Below, piece after piece: positions 48,501 through 62,857 of a DNA stretch of 64,000 nt (position 1 is the first letter of the stretch; every line of letters begins with the position of its first letter). Location: positions 10,707,511 to 10,771,510 of the forward strand of contig JACDOX010000009.1 in the NCBI GenBank assembly GCA_014549065.1. Direction: 5' to 3'. Made by a program: the position numbers and the translations under genes. The notes under the pieces were generated by a model. The model made no database searches. It saw only the letters and a program-made list of their open reading frames with translations, and had not been told where the DNA came from. This DNA is from Cardinalis cardinalis (taxonomy: Eukaryota > Chordata > Aves > Passeriformes > Cardinalidae).

Positions 48501-51500
48501 AACTAAACCCAGGAAAAATTGGAAACATTGAGCATGTAATTCCTAGACACCTGCATTAAGAATTAAGCTGTTTATTTAACATGACACTTAAAATATACTA
48601 ACATTAAATTAATGTACTTGAATGTGTAAGATAACTGAATATATATATATATATATATATTGTTTTCACATGTATATTTAAACAGCGTAAGTTACAGAAA
48701 ATATGTATATAGTTAAATAGTTAAGGGACTCAGAACTGTTCCCACCATGTAGCTGTGGTATGGGTGGGAAAGACTGCAGTAATGTTCTCCTGTGAGAGGA
48801 AAAGGATGGAGCACAGGCACGGCATGTTGCAACCTGATGGATCACAAACTGGGGCATCCATCCTTGACCACAGTTTGGATACCCCTAGTTCTTGATATAT
48901 TTTTTTCAATACAGAAAGCAAAGAAAATGTGTTCATAATGAGTCTGCTGTTGGCGATAAGATAATTTAATAATTTACTTGTATACTGTTCACTAATTTCC
49001 AGATTCTTAGTGTTAGACAAGCAAGCTGAAATATAGTGCAGTATGAATGTATCCTAAGTAGTAAAATTTTATAGAACAAACAAAAAAACAACCCAAACAA
49101 AAAAAAAAAATAGGAAATTAAATTCAAAGAAACTTTCCTTTGGAAAAAATTAATTAAATTATGTCTTATTTCTGCACCAACTCTGTGAATATATTTTCAC
49201 AGATGAAAGAATTGCATGTAGCTAAAGTGATAAAAAAGCCTCCCTAACAATTCATAGAAATCGATAAAGCTGACTGAACATGGAAAAATATCTAGCAGCC
49301 TACCTGGCTAGCTAGCTCACACTTAAACAGAAATCCCTAAAAGTTTATTCATGAAATCAATTGGAAATTTCACTCCCATTTACAGCAATTAGACCATCCA
49401 AAGGCCTTTGTATCTACTTGGAAAGAAATCCCAAAATATAGTACACCAACCACAGTCATTCTTATTATTTATTTATTATCAAATGATGTCACTGATTAAA
49501 CTGATGAAATGACACAATCTCAATAATTAGAAAAAAATACTCCTAAAACCCAAATCACACAAATAAAGAACCCACATAGCTCACAACACAGAATACATTG
49601 TAAGTGTTCCCCTACAACTAACAATTCCTAGCAGGAATGCTAAATATTTTATACTATTTCTGCTTTAGTTTCTTTATAGCAAGACTATAGTCAAAACTGC
49701 AATCATAGAATCTGTGCATCCTGTAGGGCTGGTGAAAGCTTTGGGAACACATTTCCTAACACCTTATCTGAAGTGTTTCACTACATTGTTAATTTTTGCT
49801 CTCCTACTTTTCCATATCATAAAATTGGTGTATTGTTTAGCTACAAGCTAGAAGTGGAAAACAAATTAGTACTTTCACAGTCCTTTAAACATGTAAGACA
49901 CNATATAAATTTTAAGTTATCAGAGATTTTCAAAACACAATCTACTTCAAAATACATTTTTCATTGCTATTTAAAAATTATATTAATCTCAACATTTTTT
50001 AAAGTGGGATATATACTGGGTTTAAGTAATGTTAACAAGTACATATCTCTCAAAAGGCAGTAATATCAAGAGGCCAGTGTTGGCAGGACTGAGTTATGGG
50101 AAGGCTCTTTATGACCTCTGTCTTGTGTGAGTACATCTGGCAGGTTTTGCACTGATTCATCAGTAGCAATATCGCTTTCATCAATCATTAGTTTTCAGAT
50201 TTGGAGGAGACATAAATATTTGGGGAAAAATTGCTGCTTATAGGCACTGAGACAAGAGGAATCAGAAAATTATTCAAAAAGTAAAAGGACTTTTTTTTTT
50301 CCCCTTGTTTTATTTATGGATGCCTTTATATCTACTGTCAGTATTACTGATGTTACCTGGATATTTTCTCTGGGGAAAGGGAGAGTGTGTGATGTGATTT
50401 ATACCACAAAATAACTGTGCTGCAGAAATAATTATTCAAATCTGACTGGGAAACCTTCTCACACTCTTCACAAGCAGTCTGGCAAGACAAANCATCAAGG
50501 GACCCACATCCTTGATGAGGCTGTAAACAGGCACACGTTGCCATACCAAAGGGCTGAGGAACGGATGCACAGTGAAATTGTTCAACATTATCTCAGACCT
50601 CAACTACTCCTTGCAATGACATTTCAAGACAACACAAGCTTCACAGGCTTTGAGACAGAAGCAATAAAAGAAGGGACTGTACAAAGCAGAGAAGCAGTGG
50701 TTCACCAGTATGGCTATGGCCTGTTTGCTCTGACTTTCCATAATTACTAACCCATCAATACCTAGAATAACTGTTCTTCCCTTTTAGGGAAAAATTGCCT
50801 AACAACACTACGTATCCACATTCTGATTAAGTGCAAAGTTCACTGGGATCTTTCATCTGATCTCTCCTGTGTGTACTTCCCAGCATGCAGCAGCAGTCTC
50901 AGTATTCCTGCAGCACACAAAGCATACAACATTTGTGTCACAAAGGCCCTTGTTGGTAACCAGAACAACAGATAATTTATCCCTTATTTCTGATTTTTCA
51001 GATTTTCCATTACACATTGCACATGTTTTTTAAATGCTCAGTTTCGTTTGAAACTCATCATAGAGGAGATGTCAGTAGAAAGAATACAGTAACACAAGGA
51101 AAAAGACTTTCTCTTTTAGCCACTCAGTTGTTTCAGAAGATAAGAACACTAGAAGCAAACCTGCCATCTGTAAAAGAAATGTGGAGACATGCCTTTCTCA
51201 ACCANTTCTCTGAAAAATTGCAGATTTGTGTGAAGTATCCACCATGTTAAAAGAATCTACTCCAGGGCTGAGTGGGAAATTGAAATAGAGGATCATCTTC
51301 CCATTTGTTTTTGAAGAGGCAATCACAAAAGAATATTAAAAGCAATCTGAAAGGGAACTTGCAATTTCCCATTTGTGGATGATTGTTGTGTGAGGATTGA
51401 TCTGAGCTAAAGCCAAGATGNGATTAATTTAAAATTGAAGTTGCCACTGTAAAAAAATTAAATTCCAAATAAAGCTGTTATTCTAAAAAATCCCTCAGCA

Positions 51501-53292
51501 GCAAAAAGTATAAAAATAACAAAATACATAAATACATAAGTCATAATCAGCAAGACATATTACATGAATGTTTATATCTTCTAGATTCCTTGACAAAAAA
51601 CAACAAAAAAGAAACAACAAACCAGCAGCATCTAAAAAGAAAAANAAAATTCCACCAAAAAAGTACAATGCAAAAAAATCCAGCACATATTAACTATTCA
51701 TAGAAAGAAAAGTCCCACACAGTAAATTCCTATTCATGTAAATAATGAGGCTGGTTGTATAGAAGCACAATTTAAATGCAGAAAAATTTCTGTTCTTATT
51801 CCATCTTTATAACTATCAAAACAAAGTTTTTATTTATGTAATNTATGTATTTTGATTCCTCCTCTTTGATTGGTGTTTTTATTTCTTGTTTGTTTTTGTT
51901 TTGAGTATTTTAATTTTTTTTTATTATTATGCACTATNTCTACCTATATGTAACTGAGGCTCAGACCGATTTCTTCATGAACTGTGTATCACAGCTTGCA
52001 GCAGTATCTACAGAATCTGTATGATGTCCTTGCTTAAAACTTTGCTATTTAGTGGTTTTGCATATATTTTGGGATTCACTAATTCCCCTGAACTGTTAAA
52101 GAAATAAGAGAGTCAGCTTCATTCCCTCAGGTGTGGTCATGTACATGATTAAAAGCAGTAAATCATCTTTTCTGAGGGGAGCACAACCTACCATTNAGAG
52201 TACACTCAGCAGGTGAAAATGCCTACTAAAAAGGCACCAGTCTTACAGTGGTGCTGTTCAGAATGCTGTTTTAAAGATTTATGCCTCTTAATATGATCTT
52301 GAAAATATGCAACTGAGGAAATGGAATATAACTTTATTCAAAACAATGCAAAATCAGCTTATTTTGAAACACTAATGAAGGAATTAGCTTCACATTNGTG
52401 TTATATTCTAAAAGCACATGGTTAATATTAATTAATCTGAATATTAATCCTTTCTGCATTGTTTACAAAATACTTTTCATTAATAGAATATACAATATAA
52501 CCATAAAATCATAAAAACAGCAGTCAATACAGAATACGACTTATTATTTCTATTTTCCTAAGCAGATTACTGCTTGCACTACTATAAATTGATAGGTATA
52601 GTTACTTAAATCTGGGTCTGAAAATGCTGGCCTGTTCTATATTTTTTTGCAAATATTTATTATTTTCTAAAGTACTGAAGGTTCAAATATCAAATTCACG
52701 AAAATATTATAAACTTTAACAGAATTCAAAACATGAACAGAATCTGATATTGCACAGTTGTATAAAGAGGTCATTCCACTAATGTAATTATTTTTCAAAA
52801 ATCAAAATTTATACTTGCACATGAAATATATTATTCTCTCATTTATACTGATCTAATAAATTAGAGCTAATACNTTATCTTTTTCGTGGTCAGATAACAA
52901 AGCATGTTTTAAAAAGGATTTAAATTTTAATAAGGCCTCAATCCCAATGCCTGTCAGNGGCAACCAGATATGATTTGTCAAACTTTATTTCACAAAACAT
53001 CATCAGACTTAAACTAACCTCTCTCAGAAGTAAAAAAATGGAGTGATAGAACCAGCTCTGGGTTTTTCAACAACATGGCCAAAACTAAAATTTCTTTTNC
53101 AAAGGACACAAGGTTTGAACACAGCTGAAATGGAACATGCTTCATCAAAGATNGAGCCCAAGGAAACTGGGCTTGGAAACTTCTGAAGCCAGCAATCGAA
53201 GATGGCAACTTGTCCTGTCAGAAGGAACAGTCTCTCTGCCCTTGCCAATGTACCCCCCCAGCCTCTGCTGGCTGCAGAAGGGTTTTTTACAG
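45546..53292. other. AT-rich non-coding stretch
   Basis: No convincing coding exon is seen. Slightly GC-richer unique patches occur at 48000-48250 and 50440-50750. The second has a plus frame at 50538-50750 that matches nothing known. An (AT) microsatellite lies at 48639-48661. A TTATTTATTTATTATC patch lies at about 49464-49480. No repeat-family copies are recognised. Confidence 0.5.
48639..48661. repeat. (AT)11 microsatellite
   Basis: Eleven uninterrupted AT units are followed by TGTTTTCACATG. Such tracts are self-complementary and often vary in length. Confidence 0.95.
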
Positions 53293-54375
53293 AAACATAG
53301 AATCATTTATGTTGGAAAAGACCTCTAAGACATTGAGTCCAACCTGTGACTNATCACCATCTTGTCANCTAGACCACAAAGTGCCACATCATTTCTTGAA
53401 CACTTCCAGGGATGGTGACTCCCCCACCTCTCTGGGGAGTCTGTTCCAAAATTTAACAATNCTTTGCATGAAGAAATTCTTCCTGATACTCAACCTGTAT
53501 CTCCTGTTTGCAGCTTGAGGCTGTGTCCTCATATCCTGTCCATGNTTGCCAGGGNGAAGAAAGCAACCCNCACCTTGCTACAGCCTCNTTTCAGGTGGTT
53601 GTAGAGAGTGANNGGGGCCTCNCNNAGCCTCCTTTTCTCCAGGCTAAATACTCCCAGCTCCCTCAGCTGTTCCCCACANGGCTTGTGCTCCAGACACTTC
53701 ACTAGCTCCACTGCCCTTGTCTAGACATGCTCCAGCACCTCAATATTTTTTTTGAAGTGAAGGGCCCAGAACTGGATACAGGATTCGAGGTGTGGCAACA
53801 CCAATGCTCATTACAGTGTGTCCNGGTCCTGCTGGCCACACTNTTTTTGATACAAGCCAGGCTGCCATTGGCCTTCTTGGCCACCTGGGAAGAGGAAGAG
53901 CTCGTGACCACCAGTAATCCCATGTTACTTCCTACTAATATCTGGAAAGCTTTCCAGANACTCTTCTCTGAGCCTGTAGGACTGCCCAAGGTTCTTGCAA
54001 CCCAGTTGCAGGACCTGGCGCTTGCCTTCTTGAACCTCATACAATCAGCCTCAGCTCATCAATCCAGCCTGTCCAGACTCCTCTGCAGAGCCTTCCTGCC
54101 CTCCAGCAGATCAACACTCCCACCCAACACAGTGTCATTCACAGTCTTACTGAGGGTGCCCTCAATCCCCTCATCCAGATTGTCAATAAAGGTATTAAAC
54201 AGCCCTGGGCCCAGTGCTGAGCCCTAGGCAAGCCCTCTGGAGATCATCTGCTGGCTGGATGGGGCACCTTTCACCACCACTCTGGGTCNTGCCATCCAGC
54301 CTGCTTGAACTCAGATTCTTAATGGGAAAGGCCAGCTCCTGCAGTCTCCTGCCCTGGTGCCTTCCTACCTCNCTT
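53293..54375 (-). mobile_element. CR1 LINE, long 3' portion (ORF2 reverse transcriptase to 3' end), antisense on +
   Basis: This is the longest CR1 copy in the window. The left end is the antisense 3' terminus 'catagaatcatttatgttgg'. On the minus strand, moving right to left, it encodes '[17 protein letters not shown]' and then a region equivalent to the FADD catalytic motif, changed to VNDT. Next come 'VAKKANGSLACIK' and 'SVASR', then 'VKCLEHK' and 'LRELGVFSLEKRR', and finally the 3' untranslated tail. The frame is broken in several places and the 5' part is missing. Masked N bases are many times denser here than in the flanks. Confidence 0.95.
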
Positions 54376-57300
54376 GTGCCTAGAATCCATCCACAGAGCA
54401 AATACCCATCTTCTGCTTTTATGGTGCTAGGATAAGATCTTTCAGCTAAAGCCGAGCCTTAAGTGCATTTGGGAAGAGGAGAAGTTTTNTTATAACTCAC
54501 TTCTAGATAGACACAAGGCATTTTAGAGTGATCTGACATGCTGCAGAATGAAAGAGAGGCAAAGGACCNCATCATCTCCCTTGTTTGTTGCTGCTTGATC
54601 CCTTTATGCAAAAGGTTTATGTTCATATGACTTAATTGCACTGCACTGTTAAATGAAATCATGGTGTGAAAATTTACAGCTCCTCAACATGCATTTTTCA
54701 AGAGAAATTTCACTCAGTCTTAAAATGCTTTTAAGGTAAGTAATCTAACACATTGCAGTCAAGAAAACCTAAATGAACTTATATGACTTGGAAGAGAGCA
54801 GCTAACTTGCTCAAGACCTCAGGACAATTATTTTAAAAGCAGATGACCTATTCCCTTCTTTGATGGATGTAGAGGAGGAAAGCTTCTATTTGTTAATTTG
54901 GGTTTTTTGGTTTTTTTCAGAAGATAATGTGCATTGGGCTCCACAGCATTACAGAAACTTTTCAAGCCTGTATTTAGAGGAGATAGAACTCACTCTGATT
55001 TTTTTTATCTCAGTATACTAAGCACTGAGGGTGTAGTGACTACTGCTGTTAACCTGATAGCTTTTCCCCTCATATGGGATTGCTTTTTAACTCCTGAATA
55101 TATATGCCTGTCCTCAAACTTTATATACAAAATCTTGTCTCAACATTGTTTTTTTTTAGTTATGTCCCAGGAATATATATGAGGTAAANTATAACTTTTT
55201 GCTTTATCCAGTTTTCCAATTAAATTAGTCTCACTTGGTGAATAGTTGAAGAACAGAATAATTATTAATGAAAAAAGGAAACTTATAAAGTTGTCATTGT
55301 TATTATTAATGAATATTGTATTTGATAAATGACTAAAATTTTAGTTTGAAGTAATAATCATNTTAAGATAAGTATGTTAGTATTAAATGGTATCTTATCA
55401 ATGTTGCTTAGAAATCATCAAGAGCTAATTGTTTTAACTGAAATCAAGATCAAGAGAGCCAGACTTAATAATAAATCATCTCACTTAGGCTTGCACAGTT
55501 AGATGATAGCAAAGCAAACATGACAACTTCCAATGCGTGTTTATGATCTNCTTAGAAATTGCTAGGAATTCAAATACCTCTCGCAAAAAGATAATTATCA
55601 AGGTGTTTTCCCATGTTGATATCATGTTGGTAATCTCTGTTTTAAAACAGCTAATATAAAATACATATAAAAAAAGCATTATCATTGATGAACATATTTG
55701 CAAAAAAGTAACACATAGATTATATACAGGAAATTTTCTTAATATTNTAGTACTTCCAGAGAGTGCAATTTTCTCAAGCTGTTATGCTGATACAAAGTAG
55801 TACNTCTGATGTGGGAAAACACAAACATTCAAATCAATGAGAAAGTAGAGATCACACAAATACACAATGAGAAAATAAAGTATATCTGTGGGTGATAAAA
55901 TGGTTTAAAAAAAGGAAAGAAAAAGTGCAGTATATCACAGATTCTGTGGTTTCATTAAAATAACACAGAACCAGAACTACATAAAGTTGGAGAGATTGTT
56001 ATAAATTAAAAGAGCAGANAGAATCACAAACAAAAAAAGAAAACCATCCTTTTTATAAGTTACATTACAAACACTACTTGCAAATATTTCTTACATTCTT
56101 GGATATAAAATCATGCCATACTTTTGAGAAATATATCAAAACATCAGTTTTCTGCATACAAGTGTTTCTATTTGAGAGATTTTTTTTTTTCTTCTTTTTA
56201 CTAGTTGAAAGGTAAAAGCCTGTTATATTTGAATATGTTGTGCTTACCTGTGTTGAAAAGCCAGCTTGTCACTTGTTCAGGAATACCTTGATCCGATGCC
56301 TGTAACAATTCATCTAACCTTAAATGAAACCCTGTGCTGGGGGAGAGGCTCTCGTTCCTATTACTTTTTATAAAAGAAAAATATATAGATGACAGATCCT
56401 TTCTACAAGGTAGCCTAGAGTGTCTAGTTCTTGTCACAATGTTGTCATAGTGACAGTGACATCAATATACTTCGTGACAATCAGTACAGCAATTTTTCTG
56501 GAGACAACACCAGCATTGATTCCTGAGTGTATTTTGTATTGACTTCCTTTTCAAGTCTCATTAGANAATTTATTTTTGCACTATTTTTTACTTCAAATGT
56601 GACTGCACTAATTATTGTGATTGTAAGCANCCTGGTTAAAAAAAAAGCAANCAAACAAAAAATACTGAAACTAAAATACTACAAAACCAAAAGAATACAA
56701 AAAAAGAAGTTTGACCACAAAATTTCTTTCTACAAATTAAAGTCTCTTTTATTTGTTAGTATAACAAAGTGACCTCCTAGATCTGATTCTNACTCTATAC
56801 TCATAATATTTTTTTTCAAATAAGGGTTATTGACAGTGTAAAGTACTATACATACAGCAAAAGGAGAAGAAAATGGTTGCCTTGAAAAAGGTGATATATT
56901 TACTCAAGTAATTTTTCTCGGAAAATACTGTATGTCCACTAAAATCGTGACGTTTCATGATCACTCTTCACATCATTATAGCATCCCTTTTCAATGCACA
57001 ACTTGTCACCTTCCTGAAACTTTTCACATTTTCTGTCAGTAATTGCTACATGACGTACAGTCATATAGCACTTTATGTCCTAAGACAAAGTGTATATTCC
57101 ACTTTTTTTTGCACTAAAAGTGAGAAAAAGCTGCAACTCACCTCTTACCAATCTAATCTGCCAAGGCAAAAAATTACTGCTAATTGTGTTCTCTGTTGAT
57201 AATATAAATAATTTTCAGACAACAAATTATAAACTTTGCTGTTAATTTCAAATTCNTCCTTCAAGTGGCATGACTGTAGAAAAAAAGTTTTCTGATGTTA

Positions 57301-60300
57301 CCACTCACAAATAGCTTGAATTCTGAACCACACCACCTGTTTTTTCCTTTTAATTCAACATGTTAAGTGGGAATTAATCCAATACATCTCTCCAGTTTCT
57401 AAAAAAAAAGAAAATAATATTTACTACTAAATAAATCCAGTATGTTCCCATATCTTGAACATTTAATGGATTTGTAATTGTAAANATTTGAAATAAAAGG
57501 CAGAATCAAAAAAAGAGAAATACAGAAAACTGGGATAACTTTTAGGAAAAAAGCTACATTTTCCATCATTTAATATTAGCCACACTAGGTCTGTAGTTCA
57601 GGTTAGTCAACTGTACTCCACACAGCCTGAAAAGGCAATTCACTCTGCCATATGAACACCTTTGTTAACTGAGATTACTCATCCTCCAAAAGTGCCTCTC
57701 TCTACCCATTACCTACCATCTACATTCGTTATTTCTACCATAACCTACAATTATCTCAAACAGACAAATTTAGCCTGGTTCTCTTTAAAAGCTCATCCTG
57801 TCATAAATAAATATGGATCCATATATTCATATATGGATTTATATACACACCCACTCAAACTTTCAGGTAGNAGATTTGGATGAGAAAAGTTACTACAATC
57901 TATAATTTGCCAAATACCTCTAATCAAAGACTTCATAAGCAATAAATGCCTTTAAAACTCAGATATCTATGTTCAGAAAGGAACAGTAGCTACTCTCAAG
58001 NGATCAAACCACAGCCTTTTTCTTAGGATGTTCCTAAATAAAGCTGCGCAGAACAATTCAAGTTTCAGTGCTTACGTTGCCACATTTAATTTTAAGGGTA
58101 TACTCAGCAGAAAGGCTACCTTTTATTCTGAAATGCAATTACTGCACTACCTGATAAACAAGACTTAGGCTCTTTGCTATCAGCAGCAGTTAATGGGAGG
58201 CCTGACTGCCTCAGGCCTTTTATGACTATCCCTAAGTGATTATATTATAGGCTTTGAAAAATTTGACCAGAGCTATATCACAAAGGATGAGTAATAGATC
58301 AGGGTCTTGTCCTCTGAGTTGGTACTTGGCACAAAGTCAGGTGTATTTATATCATAGTGTTCGTATATTTAAGCAGAAAACCAGCTGCACAGATTTAACC
58401 ATGTAAATTGTGAATAAGTAGTCTAAGTAATGCATTAAGGATTCAAAACAAAAAAGTGCTTTATTTCCTTAAAAAGTAAACTTACAGGAGGAAAAATATT
58501 ATTTAATTTTTTTTAATTACTAAATTGCCAGATATTGTTGATAGCATTATAAATATTGGAATATTTTAGTAGTCATTTTTAAAGTTGTTCTTCAAAGCTG
58601 ATATGTTTCTTTGCCAATTACTCATCCAGAAGGCCAACAGAGAAACAACATCTACCAGCTGCTCCTCTTAATCATCTGACACCGAGTTCTTCATCGTTAC
58701 CATTATATAACATGCCATTCCTTTACAGAACAATACAAGACAGGCTCAGTACTGACCTGAAATTATTCTCTGATTGACTGCTTTAAAAGTCAAATGATCT
58801 CATTTAAGCACCATGGTGATATTAGAAACAATTTTTCATCAAAGTAATAAGAACAACTCTGAAAATTAGAGGAAACCCAAATATACAGGACAACTGAAGC
58901 CATAAATTTCCTGAGTCTTCACTGATACTTTAATGCTTAAATCTTTAGCATGTCTTCCTTGCTGAAACCACTTACTTTCCATGTAACAAGCACATCTAAA
59001 TGGACTTGTTCAGAACAAATCACATTAGTGAAAACACAAGTCAATTTTATTTCAAGAGTACATAGAAGTATCAGACAGCAAGCCTCCTAGCTGACCAATG
59101 TAGGAAAAAACCCCAATAGTTTAAAAAGAATTGTGACAACTTTGCCTGGCATTCAGGTTAGTTAAGCANGGTGCTAAAGCAACAAAATGCAACAGCTGAG
59201 AAATTGTTGTGGCATCTTTCAGTATATTAAAACCAGAAGTGCCTAAGTTTTATTTCATCTTTTTCTGCCTGTATGGTTACTTTGGGTATCACTACTGTAA
59301 ATGAAGATCATTATCAAGTTTTAATACAAAACCAAATGTGATGGAACAGACNTTCTGTTCTCAATCACAGAGCAGTCCTTCTACCAGTCCTGTTTTGGGA
59401 TACTCTTAATTATCTTTTGGGAAAAAGAAAAGGTGTTTATCACAGGTTCAAGAACTCTAATTATAAACCATTACCAATATCTGAAAAGAACTAAAACCAA
59501 AACAACAAAACCCTTAAGGATCATTAATGTACTGCAATTTTGCAAGAAACAAATGTGGGATGATCATATACATCTGATACTTTCTTTTATAACAAAAAAA
59601 AGTTGAATGCACTTTTTAATGTGANTATCTACTTTCTTTTCCTTTTTTAACTCAAGTAAGCTTCATATGCAGTTTTGCAAGTACATATTTGTGAATGGGT
59701 ATATATTTTGGTTATANAAAAAGTGTCTATTTTCAAATAATAAAGTTAGAATATTTCTTAAGCAATACAAAAACTTTTAAAAAAAGTTTATTAAGAAAAT
59801 AAGAACTTAAGTAACAGATTTTGTAATATGGAATAATGAATCAGAGCAGAGAAGGTATCCACTCTCCTAGATATTAATAATCTCTACAATTAAAGAGCTG
59901 ACAGAGAACATGAAGTTTTTTCCTCATGGCCTTTTATTGAGTCATAACCCCTTCATGACCTTGTAATTTTTATGAAAACATAATAATAAAATATATAAGA
60001 ACCTCTTACAAAAAATCTGATATTGGTAAANATTGTAAATCTAAAATAAATTAATCAAAATAAGTCCAGTTAAGAAATCTCATTGGGCAGAAATAAANTG
60101 CGTAGGAAAAAAAATTAAGAAATTACAGTAAAAGTCAGTTCTATTTCATTGAAAATTCCCCATCAATCTCATAACATTGTATATCACTGATCCCTAAAAA
60201 AGCCACTGAATTTACAGTCACCCAATAATGGAAACTGATACTGCACATCAGCATGAATCCATAGACTTTAAATACTTTTTATTATCTTAGAACACAATAN

Positions 60301-60724
60301 TTCTAAACCCACTGTGCTGCACTGTGGTCAGTGTGCTGAAGAAGACAATCTATGTGCTTGGTGTTTATAATAGCTACCAGAGACCAGAATTTTAGTTTTC
60401 AAAAGGTGAAATTGCACTTTCCATCTTGCTCCATCTTTCCATCTTTGCAAAACACTTCAATAAAGAAAGAAAATGCTTACTGTACCATGGTTTATTTCAA
60501 CAATCAGGGTATATACAGGANGGACAGAACTAATTTATTTTAGAGAAATTCCTTACTCATCCATGGCAAAACAGTTCACATATGACAGTGTGCACAGCTG
60601 TTGTTGATAAGGGTGCTGAACAGCATCTCCCTGAAATTGCTCAAGATACAACACCATAGCAAATACTTACAGGGCCCATGTAGCTTCTTTAAAATTTACA
60701 GCTAATGCACTACATTTTTCGTAG

Positions 60725-60762
60725 TTTAATACTACTAAATTTAATAACATTTAATACTACTA
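60725..60762. repeat. Short direct repeat TTTAATACTACTA, two copies 25 bp apart
   Basis: Two exact 13-bp copies start at 60725 and 60750, with a related TTTAATAA word between them. This looks like local slippage duplication. Confidence 0.9.
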
Positions 60763-62363
60763 CATTTTTTTATATGTTAGGTATATAACCTGATTTAGAC
60801 TGTTCCTTGCCGAAAATTTCTATTTACAACATTGTGTCATAGATATATGAATGACTTACACTTAGTTTGTAAAACACATTATTTCTTCCTCAAGCTCAGT
60901 GAAGATATGCAGGTGTGTTCAAATCCCTGCCTTGTGTTCCAGAGGTCTCTGGCAGCAGCCAGCTAACTCGTACTTCAATGCAGCCTCTCTCCTATACATT
61001 TGAGTTTGTACACAATAAGAGGGAATTCTCTAGTCAGATGTTGGACTAGAGATAACTAGAGAGAAAATAGATCACAGATAAAAAACTTTTCGGGCAAAGA
61101 CGAATCTATGGGAACATTACATTAAGGTAGATCCAGCTGCTTATGGTAATTCTAGGTTTAAAGCAGACTATTTCAGGTCTCTTAAAATAACTTAGTATTT
61201 TTGTGTATCCAGCAGAGTGTTTCCATTACTGATGTTGCTGCTCATAACAGGATTACTATACTTTTTCCATTCTTTATGTTTAATTTAGTACCCACATCTG
61301 AAGAGAGGAATTTATTCTAAATGAACTTATTTTCAGTTGTGATTAAAGTTAAATGATAATNCAGACATAACGTGATGAATCTTGTCAGGTTTTTGTTGCT
61401 GGGATGCAAGAAAAGAGCACTGACAAACACTCGTTCCNTGCAGTCCTAGTACATTTAGACAGGTTTAATTTGTGCTATANTGCCTTTAGTTACCATTTCT
61501 AGAGCAAACATAAGACCTGAGTAACTAAGTCCACAAAGACAAACTGCTTTCGAGTCTGGGACCAGTTCTTTAACTGTGATGATGGTTCCTTTCCTTCATG
61601 AGTCAATGGATACACTGCCAAGAACACATGCAAGGCAACACCAGAGTTCAGGACAGGTATCTCAGACTGTAAAGATCAGCCTGTCAGCAGCTCACACTCA
61701 CAAAACACACTGTGTGGGGGAAGCTTGAGAAANAGGAAAGAGGCGGAACTGACAAGCAGCATATGACAAGACAGTAACCTAAAGAAACATCTTCTAAATG
61801 GAGGACTGAAAGCAAGATCCCTTGGTTCAATCTTCTCTGCTAGCATTAAGAATGACAATCAAGCATATATTTCTATTAAAAATTTGTATGCAGCATACTT
61901 GAGAACACCTATGGTGTTTCCCTACTGTTTTATTAAANCTTGAAGTATGAACACATGCACACATCAGACAGCTGACTTCTTTTCCTCCTGTAACCAACAA
62001 TTCTAACCCACCATTCAATCCTTTCAATTATACTCTACTGCATCACACACAACATCCAACTTCAGCTTTAACCACACTCATTGTGATGCACACAATAACA
62101 AAAAAAGTTAAACAAAATTTAAAGTCTTGTCCTTTATTGTTTTCTGATGACCTTCTATGATTTTGGATATCTCAGAAGATGTTTTCTTTGCTACNTTATG
62201 TAGAAGTTTATTTATATATTTATTTTAGTAAACTCAAACCTAACAGGTGGATTTAAATAGTTTTTGTCCTTTTAAGGCTTCCATTCCCAGTGCTTGTTTT
62301 AGTCATGTTCATATGAAAAGACATTGAGGTTATGAATTCTCTCCTCCTTCCAATGCATTTGGA

Positions 62364-62413
62364 AGAGCTTTTATCTTTAGGCTAAAAGAGAGCTTTTATC
62401 GTCTTTTAGCCTA
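62364..62413. repeat. 12-bp perfect inverted repeat overlapping a 12-bp direct repeat
   Basis: The arms TAGGCTAAAAGA (62378-62389) and TCTTTTAGCCTA (62402-62413) are perfectly complementary around a 12-base loop. In addition AGAGCTTTTATC occurs at 62364-62375 and again at 62389-62400, with the second copy lying almost entirely within the loop. No T-rich tail suggesting an RNA polymerase III terminator follows. Confidence 0.9.
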
Positions 62414-62857
62414 CTAGTGGCAGGGATAAAAGTGGTATTTCTGACAATATGGAAGTNGGGGAAGTAGAATATAAATGAACTGGTGAAAGTGGCTCATCTC
62501 AAAAGNAATCCTACCCACTGCTGCAATCAGAGACAGAAGTTTTGGCTGTGTAAAAAAACAGTGAGTCATCATATATTAATATTCTATAGTAATATAATTA
62601 GAAGAGCTAAGGTGTCCTATTTGTCTCAAGGACACAGGGGTTTTTTGCCCTTCTAATTAATTAGAAGTTTCAGAATGCAGAAACAGATGANCATTAGGAA
62701 ATTCATCTAATCACTATACAGTTACAATATAAGCCAACAGAAAAACAAGTAGCCTATTAAAAAATCCAAATAAAATCAAGGAGCTGTAGAGACCCTTAGC
62801 CTAACTAGGTAATCAGAGAGAATGATAGTGAATAGGTCTTGGGGCAGTATATTCACA

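Larger units (their letters stand above)
54376..62857. other. AT-rich non-coding stretch
   Basis: No gene is seen. A possible small plus-strand intron (54736-54920) has good borders but no coding potential. A perfect 14-bp palindrome ATATGGATCCATAT is at 57811-57824. A 13-bp word (TTTAATACTACTA) repeats at 60725 and 60750. A 12-bp perfect hairpin is at 62378-62413. No repeat-family copies are recognised. Confidence 0.5.
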
